Shown: positions 1 to 8,745, counted from the stretch's first letter. The stretch: 64,000 bases of DNA from Streptomyces endophytica (GCF_026153355.1 NZ_CP110636.1:6138001-6202000), one strand, 5' to 3'. Numbers and translations are program-made. Notes: generated from the sequence alone by a model not told the origin.

Positions 1-385
1 CGCGCACGTCGGCCAGCACGCCGTCGATCAGCTCGTCCAGCGCGTCGAGCGGGACCGGGAAGCGGCGGGCGGCGTCGGCGAGGGCGACGGCCACCGGGTC
101 GGTGTCGTCCTCGTCGAGCCGGCCGTCCTTGATACGGGCCAGCAGCGCCCGGGTGTCCTCCAGGCGCTGCTGCTTGGCGGCGGGCTCCAGACCGCCGTCG
201 CCGATGTCGTCGACCCGGCGGGAGAAGGCGTAGAGCGCCGACATCGCATGGCGCTTGTCGGTCGGCAGCAGCCGGATGCCGTAGGCGAAGTTGCGTGCCT
301 GCTGCCCGGTGATGGCTTCGCAGTAACGGTATGCAGCGAGCACCGGCGCGGACGCGTGTGCGGTTGCCTCCACGGTCCGACTCAC
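1..385 (-). CDS. hpnD: HpnD presqualene diphosphate synthase (partial)
   Basis: N-terminal part (about 128 codons) of a squalene/phytoene-synthase-fold enzyme; the rest lies beyond the window edge. HpnD condenses two farnesyl diphosphates to presqualene diphosphate in the HpnCDE route to squalene and hopanoids. The first aspartate-rich motif (DDIGD, after the segment ALYAFSRR) is visible. The GTG start at 385 overlaps the hpnC stop as GTGA, so the two are translationally coupled. A second in-frame GTG four codons later is possible. The assignment rests on the order hpnC-hpnD and on family resemblance. Confidence 0.85.
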   Translation of the reverse strand, partial: MSRTVEATAHASAPVLAAYRYCEAITGQQARNFAYGIRLLPTDKRHAMSALYAFSRRVDDIGDGGLEPAAKQQRLEDTRALLARIKDGRLDEDDTDPVAVALADAARRFPVPLDALDELIDGVLADVR

Positions 386-1329
386 CCCTCTCTTCGCAAT
401 GTCGCCCCGACCTCGCGCAGCAGGCTGAGCTTGGTCGGTTTGGGCGGTCCAGGGAGTACGTCGTGTTCGGCGGCCGCGACCGCCTGGAGTGCGGCACGTC
501 CGCCGGCGACGAAACCGGCCAGCAGCAGCTTCAGTCTGCCGTGGACGCTACCCACCAGCGCGGTGCCTTCATCCAGCAGGTCACGGGCGCGTTCCGCCTC
601 GTAGGCGATCAGTGCGCGCACCGATGCGCCCCCGCTCGGCGCGGCCAGATCGGCTTCCGAGACGCCGAAGCGTTTCAGATCCTCGGCGGGGAGGTAGATG
701 CGGTCGCGCCCGAGGTCCTCGGCCACGTCCTGGATGTGCTCGACGATCTGCAGGGCGGTGCAGACGGCGTCCGAGCGGCGGAGGCGCTCGGGGCTTGCGG
801 TGCCGGTGATGCCGAGGACGAGCCGGCCGACGGGGTTGGCGGACAGCTCGCAGTAGGCGGCCAGGTCGTCGTACGTGGCGTAGCGGCTGACCCGCTGGTC
901 CTGGCGGTTGGCCTCGATCAGGCCGAGGAACGGTTCGGGGGTCAGCTCGCAGCGGCGGACGGTCGGGCCGAGGCGGCGCATCAGCGGGTGCTTGGGGCCG
1001 GGCGCGCGGTCACTGAAGACGCGCGCCAGGTCCGCCTCCAGGGCGTCGAGCAGCGCGGGCCGGTCGTCGAACTGTGCCCGGTCGAGCCCGAGGAGTACGG
1101 CGTCGCCGCCGCCGGGCGCGAGGTCGCCGTCGCCGATGTCGTCGACGAGCCGGGCGAAGCCGTACACGGCCATCAGGTCGGCCCGCCAGGCGCGGGGCAG
1201 GAAGAACGGCGCGACCGGGAAGTTCTCGTGTGCGGCCTGATCGAGCACGGTGCGCGTCTGGTCCCGCCCGTCACCCGCCGCCACCCTTCGGAGGAAGGCG
1301 CGACGCGCCCGCTCGTTGTCTCGGCTCAC
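382..1329 (-). CDS. hpnC: Squalene synthase HpnC
   Basis: A 315-residue head-to-head prenyl synthase that works with HpnD and HpnE to turn farnesyl diphosphate into squalene for hopanoid membrane lipids. The first Mg-binding motif DDIGD is near residue 63 (FARLVDDIGD) and the second is in the segment QDVAEDLGRDRIYLP. Length is normal for HpnC. The start is GTG at 1329; no strong ribosome binding site precedes it, so initiation may be leaderless. It is upstream of and overlaps hpnD. The IPP isomerase gene about 8 kb away fits an isoprenoid neighbourhood. Confidence 0.88.
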   Translation of the reverse strand: MSRDNERARRAFLRRVAAGDGRDQTRTVLDQAAHENFPVAPFFLPRAWRADLMAVYGFARLVDDIGDGDLAPGGGDAVLLGLDRAQFDDRPALLDALEADLARVFSDRAPGPKHPLMRRLGPTVRRCELTPEPFLGLIEANRQDQRVSRYATYDDLAAYCELSANPVGRLVLGITGTASPERLRRSDAVCTALQIVEHIQDVAEDLGRDRIYLPAEDLKRFGVSEADLAAPSGGASVRALIAYEAERARDLLDEGTALVGSVHGRLKLLLAGFVAGGRAALQAVAAAEHDVLPGPPKPTKLSLLREVGATLRREG

Positions 1330-1699
1330 CGGGGGCTGCCCGGCGCATTTCGGTGCCGGAGCGAACCAGTAGCCATTGCCGTCACGTCTCCCGTTCTACA
1401 CCGCCAAGCTAAAACATCCTATTTCGGACACGCCGCCTCCGACGACGCGCCCCGATCGAGCCCTCATCGCCCTCTTGGGTGAGTATTGCCCGACTTGTTC
1501 CACTTGTGCTGTTCGGCACCCGTACAGCTTACGCCGTACATCTCCCTTGCGTCCGAGTGGGTACCGAAGCCCGGGGCAACGATCCGGTCAACACCCACTT
1601 CGGGCGAACTGTTCCCGTTGTCCGCGGAGTTGACCAATCCGTCACCGTCGAAGGCCCCCGCGGGACGGACCCGCGGGGGCCTTCCAGGTGTCCGGCGGA
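1330..1699. other. Intergenic region between hpnC and the ABC exporter operon
   Basis: No credible gene. It holds the terminator at 1651-1683 that ends the exporter operon and, closer to hpnC, the presumed hpnC promoter. I could not identify convincing -35/-10 boxes for hpnC. Confidence 0.6.
1651..1683 (-). terminator. Intrinsic terminator of the exporter operon
   Basis: Perfect inverted repeat: 14-bp arms at 1651-1664 and 1670-1683 with a 5-base loop. It starts 17 bases after the stop codon of the ABC ATPase gene. There is no long T run, which is usual in Streptomyces. Confidence 0.85.
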
Positions 1700-2503
1700 C
1701 TACTTGCCGGTCTCCTTCTCGTAGGCCTTGATGACCTCGTCGGTGGGGCCGTCCATCAGCAGCTCGCCGCGTTCCAGCCACAGCACGCGGTCGCAGGTGT
1801 CGCGGATGGACTTGTTGTTGTGGCTGACCAGGAAGACCGTGCCGGCCTCCTTGCGCAGCTCGCGGATCCGGGCCTCGGAGCGCTTCTGGAACGCCCGGTC
1901 GCCGGTGGCCAGCGCCTCGTCGATCATCAGCACGTCGTGGTCCTTGGCCGCGGCGATGGAGAACCGCAGCCGCGCCGCCATACCCGAGGAGTACGTGCGC
2001 ATCGGCAGCGAGATGAAGTCGCCCTTCTCGTTGATACCGGAGAAGTCGACGATCCCGTCGTAGCGCTCCCGGATCTGCTCACGCGACATGCCCATGGCCA
2101 GACCGCCGAGGACGACGTTCTTCTCGCCGGTCAGGTCGTTCATCAGGGCCGCGTTCACGCCCAGCAGGGAGGGCTGGCCGTGGGTATAGACCTTGCCGCG
2201 CTCGGCCGGCAGCAGACCGGCGACCGCCTTGAGCAGGGTGGACTTGCCCGAGCCGTTCGAACCGATCAGGCCGATCGACTCCCCGCGGTAGGCGGTGAAG
2301 GAGACGCCCTTGACCGCGTGGACCTCGCGCACGCCGGTGGAGGGCTTGCGGCGGACGATGCGGTTCAGCGCCGCGGTGGCGCTGCCCTTGCCCGCACCCG
2401 TGCCGTAGACGCGGTAGACGATGTGCAGATCGTCCGCGATCACGGTCGGGATCCGCTCCTGGGCGGCCGCCGTCGGCTGCACGCCGTTGTTCTGCTCAGC
2501 CAC
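1700..2503 (-). CDS. Polysaccharide/teichoic-acid type ABC exporter, ATPase subunit (TagH-like)
   Basis: A 267-residue ATPase. Walker A is GSNGSGKST (81-89), the ABC signature YSSGMAARLRF (171-181), Walker B plus downstream VLMIDEALATGD (191-202) and the switch histidine is in VSHN. The YSSGM signature and the long N-terminal lead before the fold are typical of the ABC-2 O-antigen/teichoic-acid family (TagH, Wzt, RfbE). It lacks the C-terminal carbohydrate-binding domain of Wzt. The GTG start at 2503 has GAGGAG ten bases upstream and overlaps the permease stop by 8 bases. It should energise export of the product made by the upstream genes. Confidence 0.88.
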   Translation of the reverse strand: MAEQNNGVQPTAAAQERIPTVIADDLHIVYRVYGTGAGKGSATAALNRIVRRKPSTGVREVHAVKGVSFTAYRGESIGLIGSNGSGKSTLLKAVAGLLPAERGKVYTHGQPSLLGVNAALMNDLTGEKNVVLGGLAMGMSREQIRERYDGIVDFSGINEKGDFISLPMRTYSSGMAARLRFSIAAAKDHDVLMIDEALATGDRAFQKRSEARIRELRKEAGTVFLVSHNNKSIRDTCDRVLWLERGELLMDGPTDEVIKAYEKETGK

Positions 2504-3434
2504 GTCCGTACCGCTCCTCAGCCTTCCAGAAGTACACGAAGCCGGCGACACCCATCAGCAGCGCCCAGCCGCCGGCGAACGCCCACACGTGCGGGGGCAG
2601 CTTGTTCGCCGTGAAGCTGTCGATCAGCGCGAAGCGCATCAGGTCGATGTAGACCGCCGCCGGGTTCGCGTTGAGCAGCACCTCCACGAACTGCGGGACG
2701 TGCTTGCCCTTCAGGATCAGGTCGATGCTGAACATCACGCCGGACGCGTACATCCAGGTCCGCATGATGAACGGCATCAGCTGCGCCAGGTCCGGGGTCT
2801 TGGAACCCAGCCGCGCCATGACCATCGCCAGACCCGTGTTGAACACGAACTGCAGCAGCAGCGCCGGGAACACCAGGAGCCACGACCAGGTCGGCATCTG
2901 CCCGAAGCCGAGCAGGATCAGGACCAGCACGCCCATGGAGAACAGCAGCTGCTGCAACTGCATCAGGCAGAACGAGATCGGCAGGCAGGCCCGCGGGAAG
3001 TGCAGCGCCCGCACCAGGCCCAGGTTGCCGGAGATCGCCCGGGTGCCGGCCATCACCGAGCTCTGGGTGAAGGTGAAGATGAAGACGCCGGTCACCAGGA
3101 ACGGCACGAAGTCGGGGACGCCCTTCCGCGTGCCGATCAGCAGGCCGAAGATCAAGTAGTAGACGAGCGCGTTCAGCAGGGGCGTCGCCACCTGCCAGAC
3201 CTGGCCCAGCTTGGCCTGGCTGTACTGTGCGGTCAGCTTGGCGCTGGCGAAGGCGGAGATGAAATGCCGCCGGTGCCACAGCTGCCGGACGTACTCGGGG
3301 AGGCTCGGACGCGCCCCGCTCTGCGCGAGCCCGTACTTCTGGGCCCGCTGCCCCGCGGTCAGCCCTTCGTCGGAAGCTGCCGGGGCACTCATGGCGACCG
3401 CACTGTCGTGCGTGGTCTCGCTCACAGTTGACAC
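2496..3434 (-). CDS. Polysaccharide/teichoic-acid type ABC exporter, permease subunit (TagG-like)
   Basis: About 312 residues with a cytosolic N-terminal arm followed by six predicted membrane segments, as in the ABC-2 permeases TagG, Wzm and RfbD. The conserved stretch AKLGQVWQVATPLLNALVYY marks the amphipathic entry helix and first transmembrane segment. The GTG at 3434 is preferred because AGGA lies about 6 bases upstream; a TTG at 3446 is an alternative. It is followed, with an 8-base overlap, by the ATPase gene, and the pair should form the full transporter in the cytoplasmic membrane. Confidence 0.86.
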   Translation of the reverse strand: MSTVSETTHDSAVAMSAPAASDEGLTAGQRAQKYGLAQSGARPSLPEYVRQLWHRRHFISAFASAKLTAQYSQAKLGQVWQVATPLLNALVYYLIFGLLIGTRKGVPDFVPFLVTGVFIFTFTQSSVMAGTRAISGNLGLVRALHFPRACLPISFCLMQLQQLLFSMGVLVLILLGFGQMPTWSWLLVFPALLLQFVFNTGLAMVMARLGSKTPDLAQLMPFIMRTWMYASGVMFSIDLILKGKHVPQFVEVLLNANPAAVYIDLMRFALIDSFTANKLPPHVWAFAGGWALLMGVAGFVYFWKAEERYGRG

Positions 3435-3503
3435 TTTCGTCCTCAAGGTGCGCTGCCGGGGCCACGCCCCGGCTCGCGCCTGATGCTCTCAGATACGAGC
3501 TTG

Positions 3504-4376
3504 TCAGATGACGGGAGGGCGGCCCAGTCGGGTCAGTCGCCAAACGGTAGCCCACTTCATGGGACGCCTGGGACCGCACGGGGTGGCCCAGCCCTCCTTG
3601 AAGCCGCCCAGCCAGGCCCGCAGCGCCGGTCGCGAGGGGCGACGGGCCAGGGTGAGCAGGAACCAGACACCGAGATAGACCGGAACCAGTGCGGCGGGGA
3701 GGTTGCGGCGGGCCAGCCAGACCCGGTTGCGGGCCACCATCCGGTGGTAGACCGCGTGCCGGGCCGGTGCCGTCGTCGGGTGGTACAGGACCATGTCCGA
3801 CCGGTAGTCGATCATCCAGCCGGCGTTCAGCGCCCGCCAGGCCAGGTCGGTCTCCTCGTGGGCGTAGAAGAAGTCGTCGGGCAGCCCGCCGACCTCCGCG
3901 AAGACCTTGGTGCGCACGGCGTTCGCGCCCCCGAGGAAGGTGGTCACCCGCGAGGAGCGCATCGGGTCGGACGCGCGCAGCCGGGGAACGTGCCGGCGCT
4001 GGGTCTCGCCGGTGTCCGGATCGGCGATCCGGAAGCTGACGATCCCCAGCTCGGGATCCTTGGCGAACGCCTCGCGGCACAGCTCGGCGGTGTCCTCCCG
4101 GGCCAGCAGCCCGTCGTCGTCGAGGAAGAGCAGGACGTCCATCTCGCGGCCGGCCGGCCCGAACGCCTCGATGCCGACGTTCCGGCCGGCCGGGATGCCG
4201 ACGTTCTCCGGGAGCTCCACGGTCCGCACGCCCTCGGGCAGCTCCGGCAGCGGCGAACCGTTGCCGACGACGGCGACCTCGATCGGATCGCCGTCCTGCT
4301 TGGCCACCGAGTCGAGCAGCGCACGCAGCTCCTCGGGGCGGTTGCCCATGGTGATGATCACCGCACCGACGCGCAT
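3504..4376 (-). CDS. Family 2 glycosyltransferase
   Basis: A 290-residue GT-A glycosyltransferase. It starts MRVGAVIITMGNRPEEL (nucleotide-binding strand), carries the metal-binding DDD at residues 86-88 (VLLFLDDDGLL) and the acceptor-side motif HEETDLAWR, and has a hydrophobic patch near the C-terminus (YLGVWFLLTLARR) that may anchor it to the membrane. The sequence resembles rhamnosyl- or galactofuranosyl-transferase-like GT2 proteins, but the sugar cannot be read from sequence. It lies 14 bases downstream of the CDP-alcohol phosphotransferase and upstream of the exporter, so it probably glycosylates the exported lipid or polymer. Confidence 0.85.
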   Translation of the reverse strand: MRVGAVIITMGNRPEELRALLDSVAKQDGDPIEVAVVGNGSPLPELPEGVRTVELPENVGIPAGRNVGIEAFGPAGREMDVLLFLDDDGLLAREDTAELCREAFAKDPELGIVSFRIADPDTGETQRRHVPRLRASDPMRSSRVTTFLGGANAVRTKVFAEVGGLPDDFFYAHEETDLAWRALNAGWMIDYRSDMVLYHPTTAPARHAVYHRMVARNRVWLARRNLPAALVPVYLGVWFLLTLARRPSRPALRAWLGGFKEGWATPCGPRRPMKWATVWRLTRLGRPPVI

Positions 4377-4390
4377 CTGGGACGCCCCCG

Positions 4391-5170
4391 TCACTTGAGC
4401 CTGCTGGAGGCGAGGATGGACACGAGGTGGAGCAGCGTCTGGACGAGCGCGATGCCGGCGAGCACGGCGACGCCCAGACGGGAGAAGAACAGGTCGCCCC
4501 TGATCTGGTCGACGACCGCCAGGGCCACGATCAGCAAGGACGCCTCGACGCCGAGGATCAGCCGGTGGAACTTCAGCGCGGCGGCGGCCTTGCGGGCCAG
4601 CGCCATGCCGGAGGAACGCATCTCCGACGCGGTCTCCTTCACCTGCTCCTTGCCGCTCTGCGCGCGGGCCACGCCGACCAGGTCCGTCTCCGCCTTGATC
4701 AGGATGGCGCCGAGGGCGGCCAGCGTGCCGAGGAAGGCCCACAGCCAGTCGATCCGGCCCGAGCCCCACAGGTCGGCGGCGCGCAGCCCGAAGCCCACGA
4801 GCACCGCGGCGTCGGTGAGGTACGCGCCGACGCGGTCCATCCAGACACCGGCCAGCGAGTACTGCTTGCGCCACCGGGCGATCTCGCCGTCGACGCAGTC
4901 GAGCAGCAGGTACAGCTGCACCATCAGCACGCCGAGCACAGCGCCCCCGACCCCCGGCACCAGCAGTGCCGGGGCGGCGAGGACGCCGAACAGGGTCATC
5001 AGGTAGGTCAGCTGGTTGGGCGTGACCCGGGTGTTCACCAGGTGGCGGTCGATGCGCAGCGAGATCTCGCGCATGTAGAGCCGGCCGGCCCAGTGCTCGC
5101 CGCTCCGCCGGTCCTTCACCCCCGGGGGGTGAACGACCGGGCGGAGCTCAGCTACCGATGGCTTGTGCAT
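4391..5170 (-). CDS. CDP-alcohol phosphatidyltransferase family membrane enzyme
   Basis: A 259-residue multi-pass membrane protein. The family motif is D-x2-DG-x2-AR-x8-G-x3-D-x3-D. Here D91, D94, G95, A98, R99, G108 and D112 are present, but residue 116, where the last Asp (the proposed catalytic base) should be, is Ala; the next Asp is D120. Such enzymes move a phosphoalcohol from a CDP-alcohol onto a second alcohol. The ATG at 5170 lies inside the upstream dehydrogenase gene (23-base overlap), implying coupled translation. Its likely CDP-linked substrate comes from the cytidylyltransferase two genes upstream. The missing Asp makes activity uncertain. Confidence 0.82.
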   Translation of the reverse strand: MHKPSVAELRPVVHPPGVKDRRSGEHWAGRLYMREISLRIDRHLVNTRVTPNQLTYLMTLFGVLAAPALLVPGVGGAVLGVLMVQLYLLLDCVDGEIARWRKQYSLAGVWMDRVGAYLTDAAVLVGFGLRAADLWGSGRIDWLWAFLGTLAALGAILIKAETDLVGVARAQSGKEQVKETASEMRSSGMALARKAAAALKFHRLILGVEASLLIVALAVVDQIRGDLFFSRLGVAVLAGIALVQTLLHLVSILASSRLK

Positions 5171-6209
5171 AGTCGGCGTAAGCGTCCCTGATCTGGTCGG
5201 TGGACAGGTCGAGGTGCTCCAGGATCGTGTAGCGCCCGGGGCGGGTCTTGGGTGCGTACGCGACGGCCTCGACGAATTCCTCGTCGGTGAAGCCGATCTC
5301 ACCCGGCGTGACCGGCAGGCCGTGCCGGCGCAGCACCTCGACCATCAGGTCACGGGTCTCCTTGTCCCCGCGCAGATGCGTGGCGAAGGCGGCGGCGAGG
5401 CCGCACTGCTCGCCGTGGCTCGCGGCGCGCTTGGGGTAGAGGATGTCGAGCGCGTGGTTGATCTCGTGGCAGGCGCCGGACGCCGGACGGCTGTCGCCGG
5501 CCACCGACATCGAGATGCCGGTGAGGACCAGGCCCTCGGCGAGCACCTGGAGGAAGTTGTCGTCGCCGACTCCTCCGGGGTGCCGCAGTACGGCCTCGCC
5601 GGCCTGGCGCGCCATGGCGGCGGCCAGTCCGTCGATCGCCTCGCCGGTCTCGCGGTGCGAGAGCTCCCAGTCCGCGACCGCGGAGATGTTGGAGATCGCG
5701 TCGCCGATGCCGGAGCGGACGAAGCGGACCGGGGCCTCGCGGATGATGTCGAGGTCGATCACCACGGCGATCGGGTTCGGCACACCGTAGGAGCCGCGGC
5801 CGGCGTCGTTGTCGAGGGTGGCGACCGGCGAGCACAGGCCGTCGTGCGACAGGTTCGTCGCGACCGCGACCAGCGGCAGGCCGATCCGCGCGGCGGCGAA
5901 CTTGGCGCAGTCGATGATCTTGCCGCCGCCGAGGCCCACGACCGCGTCGTAGTGCCCCTTCTTCATGGCGTCGGCGAGCTTGATCGCGTCGTCCAGGGTG
6001 CCGCCGCCGACCTCGTACCACTCGGCGCCCGGCAGCGCGGGGGACAGCCGCTCACGCAGCCGTGCCCCCGAGCCGCCGCTGATCGCGATGGCGAGCTTGC
6101 CGGACGCGGAGATGCGCTGATCGGCCAGCAGGCCCGCCAGGTCGTCCAGGGCGCCGGCGTTGATGTCGACGACGACCGGGGACGGAATGAGGCGGGTCAG
6201 TACTGGCAT
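5148..6209 (-). CDS. Iron-containing alcohol dehydrogenase family, sn-glycerol-1-phosphate dehydrogenase-like
   Basis: 353 residues. The dinucleotide-binding motif GGGKIID (94-100), the SHDGLCSP segment (121-128) and metal ligands in GIGD (D170), ACHEINH (H248 or H252) and SHGEQ (H265) follow the layout of archaeal EgsA and Bacillus AraM, which reduce dihydroxyacetone phosphate to sn-glycerol-1-phosphate. The ATG at 6209 overlaps the cytidylyltransferase stop by 13 bases. Placed between a cytidylyltransferase and a CDP-alcohol transferase, it probably supplies the phosphoalcohol that becomes CDP-activated. Exact substrate and stereochemistry are inference. Confidence 0.82.
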   Translation of the reverse strand: MPVLTRLIPSPVVVDINAGALDDLAGLLADQRISASGKLAIAISGGSGARLRERLSPALPGAEWYEVGGGTLDDAIKLADAMKKGHYDAVVGLGGGKIIDCAKFAAARIGLPLVAVATNLSHDGLCSPVATLDNDAGRGSYGVPNPIAVVIDLDIIREAPVRFVRSGIGDAISNISAVADWELSHRETGEAIDGLAAAMARQAGEAVLRHPGGVGDDNFLQVLAEGLVLTGISMSVAGDSRPASGACHEINHALDILYPKRAASHGEQCGLAAAFATHLRGDKETRDLMVEVLRRHGLPVTPGEIGFTDEEFVEAVAYAPKTRPGRYTILEHLDLSTDQIRDAYADYAQAIGS

Positions 6210-6934
6210 GCGATGTCACGGCCCTTCGCCAGGTCGTCGTGGTTGTCGATCTCGACCCACTTGACGTCGCCGATCGGCGCCACGTCCACCTTGAAGCCGC
6301 GGTTGACCAGCTCCTGGTAGCCGTCCTCGTAGTAGAGGTCGGGGTCCCGCTCGAAGGTGGTCTTCAGGGCGTCGGCCAGCTCGTCGGCGGCGGAGCCCTC
6401 GATGAGGGTGACACCGATGTACTCACCGGTCGCCTCGGCCGGGTCCATCAGCTTGGTGATCTTCTGGACGCCCTTGTCGGGGTCCACGACGACCTTCATC
6501 TCCTCGTCCGCGAGCTGCTTGACGGTGTCCAGCGCGAGGATGATCTTCTGGCCGTTGCCGCGGGCGGCGAGCAGGGTCTTCTCGACGGAGACCGGGTGCA
6601 CGGTGTCGCCGTTGGCGAGGATCACGTCGTGCTTGATGGAGTCACGGCCGCACCACAGGGAGTAGGCGTTGTTCCACTCCTCGGCCTTGTCGTTGTCGAT
6701 CAGGGTGAGCTTGAGGCCGTACTTCTGCTCCAGGGCCTCCTTGCGCTCGTACACGGCCTCCTTGCGGTAGCCGACGATGATCGCGACCTCGGTCAGGCCG
6801 ATCTCGGCGAAGTTGCCGAGGGTCAGGTCGAGGATGGTGGTGTCCCCGTCAACCGGCACCAGGGCCTTGGGCAGGGTGTCGGTGTAGGGGCGCAGACGCC
6901 GTCCGGCGCCGGCAGCCAGCACGAGGCCGATCAT
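6197..6934 (-). CDS. Sugar/choline-phosphate type nucleotidyltransferase (LicC-like cytidylyltransferase)
   Basis: A 245-residue soluble nucleotidyltransferase. The N-terminal pyrophosphorylase signature is LVLAAGAGRRLRPYTDTLPK with the following KALVPVDG, then WNNAYSLWCGRD and the metal-site segment ANGDTV. The short length and the NNAYSLW segment fit the LicC/phosphocholine or inositol-1-phosphate cytidylyltransferase group better than long glucose-1-phosphate enzymes. Its ATG overlaps the upstream stop as ATGA. Predicted to make a CDP-alcohol for the flanking CDP-alcohol phosphotransferases; the alcohol is probably the product of the next gene. Confidence 0.84.
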   Translation of the reverse strand: MIGLVLAAGAGRRLRPYTDTLPKALVPVDGDTTILDLTLGNFAEIGLTEVAIIVGYRKEAVYERKEALEQKYGLKLTLIDNDKAEEWNNAYSLWCGRDSIKHDVILANGDTVHPVSVEKTLLAARGNGQKIILALDTVKQLADEEMKVVVDPDKGVQKITKLMDPAEATGEYIGVTLIEGSAADELADALKTTFERDPDLYYEDGYQELVNRGFKVDVAPIGDVKWVEIDNHDDLAKGRDIACQY

Positions 6935-8736
6935 GCGGGTTCTCCTTCATCGTGTACGGCGGGTGCTCCGGAGGAGACCCAGAAGCGGATGCTCTCGATG
7001 AGCACCAGCAGCGCCAGGACCACGGCCAGGGCCGTGAGCGCGATTGTGAAACCTTCAGGGGACAGCGCGGCTGCCAGGACGGTCACTACGAGGACGCGTC
7101 CCTCGTGGCCGCCGGTTGCCCGGACCAGCCACCGCGGCGGGGCCCCGGTGCCACCGCGGATGCGGTAGACGGTGTCGTAGTGATGGTAGGCGACGGCCGC
7201 GACCAGCCCGAACGCCGCGGGGAGCGCTCCGGGCACGTCCGCGCGGGCGGCCAGCACCAGGATCGTGACGTACTCGCCGGCCCGGAAGAAGGGCGGGACG
7301 AGCCAGTCGAGGGCGCCCTTGAGCGGCCGGGACACCGCCGCACCGGCCAGCAGCGCGGAGCAGGCGGCGACGCCCACGGTGAGCCAGGACGCCGGGTCGC
7401 TCTCGAAGATCACCCAGACCAGCAGCACCGCGGTCGAGAGAAATGCCATAGCCGGGGCGAGGAAGGACCCGGTCCGCCCGCGGCCGTGCGCGCCGCGGGC
7501 GATCAGCTCGGCGAGCGGCCCGGAGTCGGCGAGGTCGGCCAGCGCCCGGGCGGCGCGGTCGGTGCGCCGGGCCCGCCGGGTCAGCGAGCGCAGCACACGG
7601 CCGGCCGTGGTGTAGCAGGCGGCCAGCGCACAGCCGATGAGCAGGGCGTAGAAGACGATGCGCGGGGTGGTCAGCGCCGTGAGGACGGCGATCATGGCCC
7701 AGCGTTCGCCGATCGGCAGCACGATCATGCGGCGGACCCAGACCGTCCAGCCGACGCTGTCGAGCTTGTCGGAGAGCGCCGCGGTGGGGCTGGTGTTGCC
7801 GGCGGCGTCGTGGTTGGCCTCGTTGAAGGCGAAGTCGACGACGTGCCGGCAGGTCTGCAGGACCATCGCGCCGAGCGCCAGGGCCCATACGTCGTCCCCG
7901 CCCCGGGCGGCACCCAGCGCCAGGCCCGCGTAGTACGCGTACTCCTTGGCCCGGTCGAAGGTGGCGTCCAGCCAGGCGCCCAGCGTCGAGTACTGCAGGG
8001 AGTAGCGGGCGAGCTGCCCGTCGGTGCAGTCCAGGACGAAGGAGAGGAGCAGCAGCACGCCCGCGGCGACGAAGCCGGCGCGGGTGCCGGTGGCCGCGCT
8101 GCCCGCCGCTATCAGCGCGGTGAGCAGGGACGCGGTGGTGACCTGGTTGGGGGTGAGGCCGCGGCGCGCGCACCAGCGGGCGAGGTAGCGGGAGTACGGG
8201 CTGATGAAGAAGGTCGTGAAGAAGCCGTCGCGGGACTTCACCGCGGTGCGCAGCCGGACCGCCTCGTCGTCGACGGCCGCGACCGCCTCGCGGGCCTCCT
8301 CGCGCTGGGCGGGGGTGAGCGCGACGGTGGCGACCAGGCTGCCCAGCTCGACGCGGTGCAGACCGGTGTCGTCGCGGTCCAGGGACTCGGTGAGCGTCTC
8401 GGTGAGGACGTCCGTGAGGTGGGCGGTACCGGCGCCGACCGGGATCCGGCCGACCGCGCGGGCCAGCGCGGGACGGGCCGCGGCCTGAGCGGTGAGCGCG
8501 CCCGGCACGGCGGCGGCCGGGAAGCGCGGGTCGGTCAGCGCGAGCCGCAGGGCGTGCAGGTGGCCGACGAAGCGGGGGTCGACGAGGGCGACCCGCTCCT
8601 GTGCGGGCACCTCGGCGAGCAGCGCCGCGGCGGAGGCGGCGTCGTCCGCCGTACGGACGTCGAAGCCCAGCGTGCGCAGGTCGGCTTCGAGCGGCGACCC
8701 GGCGACCGGCGGACCGGTGAGGATGGCGGTCGACAG
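6931..8736 (-). CDS. DUF5941-type protein with CDP-alcohol phosphatidyltransferase domain; probable CTG start
   Basis: First gene of the seven-gene operon. The N-terminal soluble half (about residues 1-170) resembles the domain called DUF5941. The membrane half carries a complete CDP-alcohol motif: D236, D239, G240, A243, R244, G253, D257 and D261 in the segment LDCTDGQLAR to AWLDATFD. The first ATG/GTG/TTG in frame is a GTG at 8610, but coding-like sequence (STAILTGPPVAGS onward) continues 42 codons further up to a CTG at 8736, nine bases after a consensus AAGGAG. No other start codon lies between that point and an upstream in-frame TGA. I therefore choose CTG, giving 601 residues. Confidence 0.82.
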   Translation of the reverse strand: MSTAILTGPPVAGSPLEADLRTLGFDVRTADDAASAAALLAEVPAQERVALVDPRFVGHLHALRLALTDPRFPAAAVPGALTAQAAARPALARAVGRIPVGAGTAHLTDVLTETLTESLDRDDTGLHRVELGSLVATVALTPAQREEAREAVAAVDDEAVRLRTAVKSRDGFFTTFFISPYSRYLARWCARRGLTPNQVTTASLLTALIAAGSAATGTRAGFVAAGVLLLLSFVLDCTDGQLARYSLQYSTLGAWLDATFDRAKEYAYYAGLALGAARGGDDVWALALGAMVLQTCRHVVDFAFNEANHDAAGNTSPTAALSDKLDSVGWTVWVRRMIVLPIGERWAMIAVLTALTTPRIVFYALLIGCALAACYTTAGRVLRSLTRRARRTDRAARALADLADSGPLAELIARGAHGRGRTGSFLAPAMAFLSTAVLLVWVIFESDPASWLTVGVAACSALLAGAAVSRPLKGALDWLVPPFFRAGEYVTILVLAARADVPGALPAAFGLVAAVAYHHYDTVYRIRGGTGAPPRWLVRATGGHEGRVLVVTVLAAALSPEGFTIALTALAVVLALLVLIESIRFWVSSGAPAVHDEGEPA

Positions 8737-8745
8737 ACGAACTCA

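Noticed and set aside
1376..1633. Small open frames between hpnC and the exporter operon
   Set aside because: Codon use is not actinomycete-like and no start signal is present.
2518..4080. Long open frames overlapping the exporter and glycosyltransferase genes on the same strand
   Set aside because: They are out-of-frame shadows with no family motifs; the overlapping frames carry complete ABC-2 and GT2 signatures.
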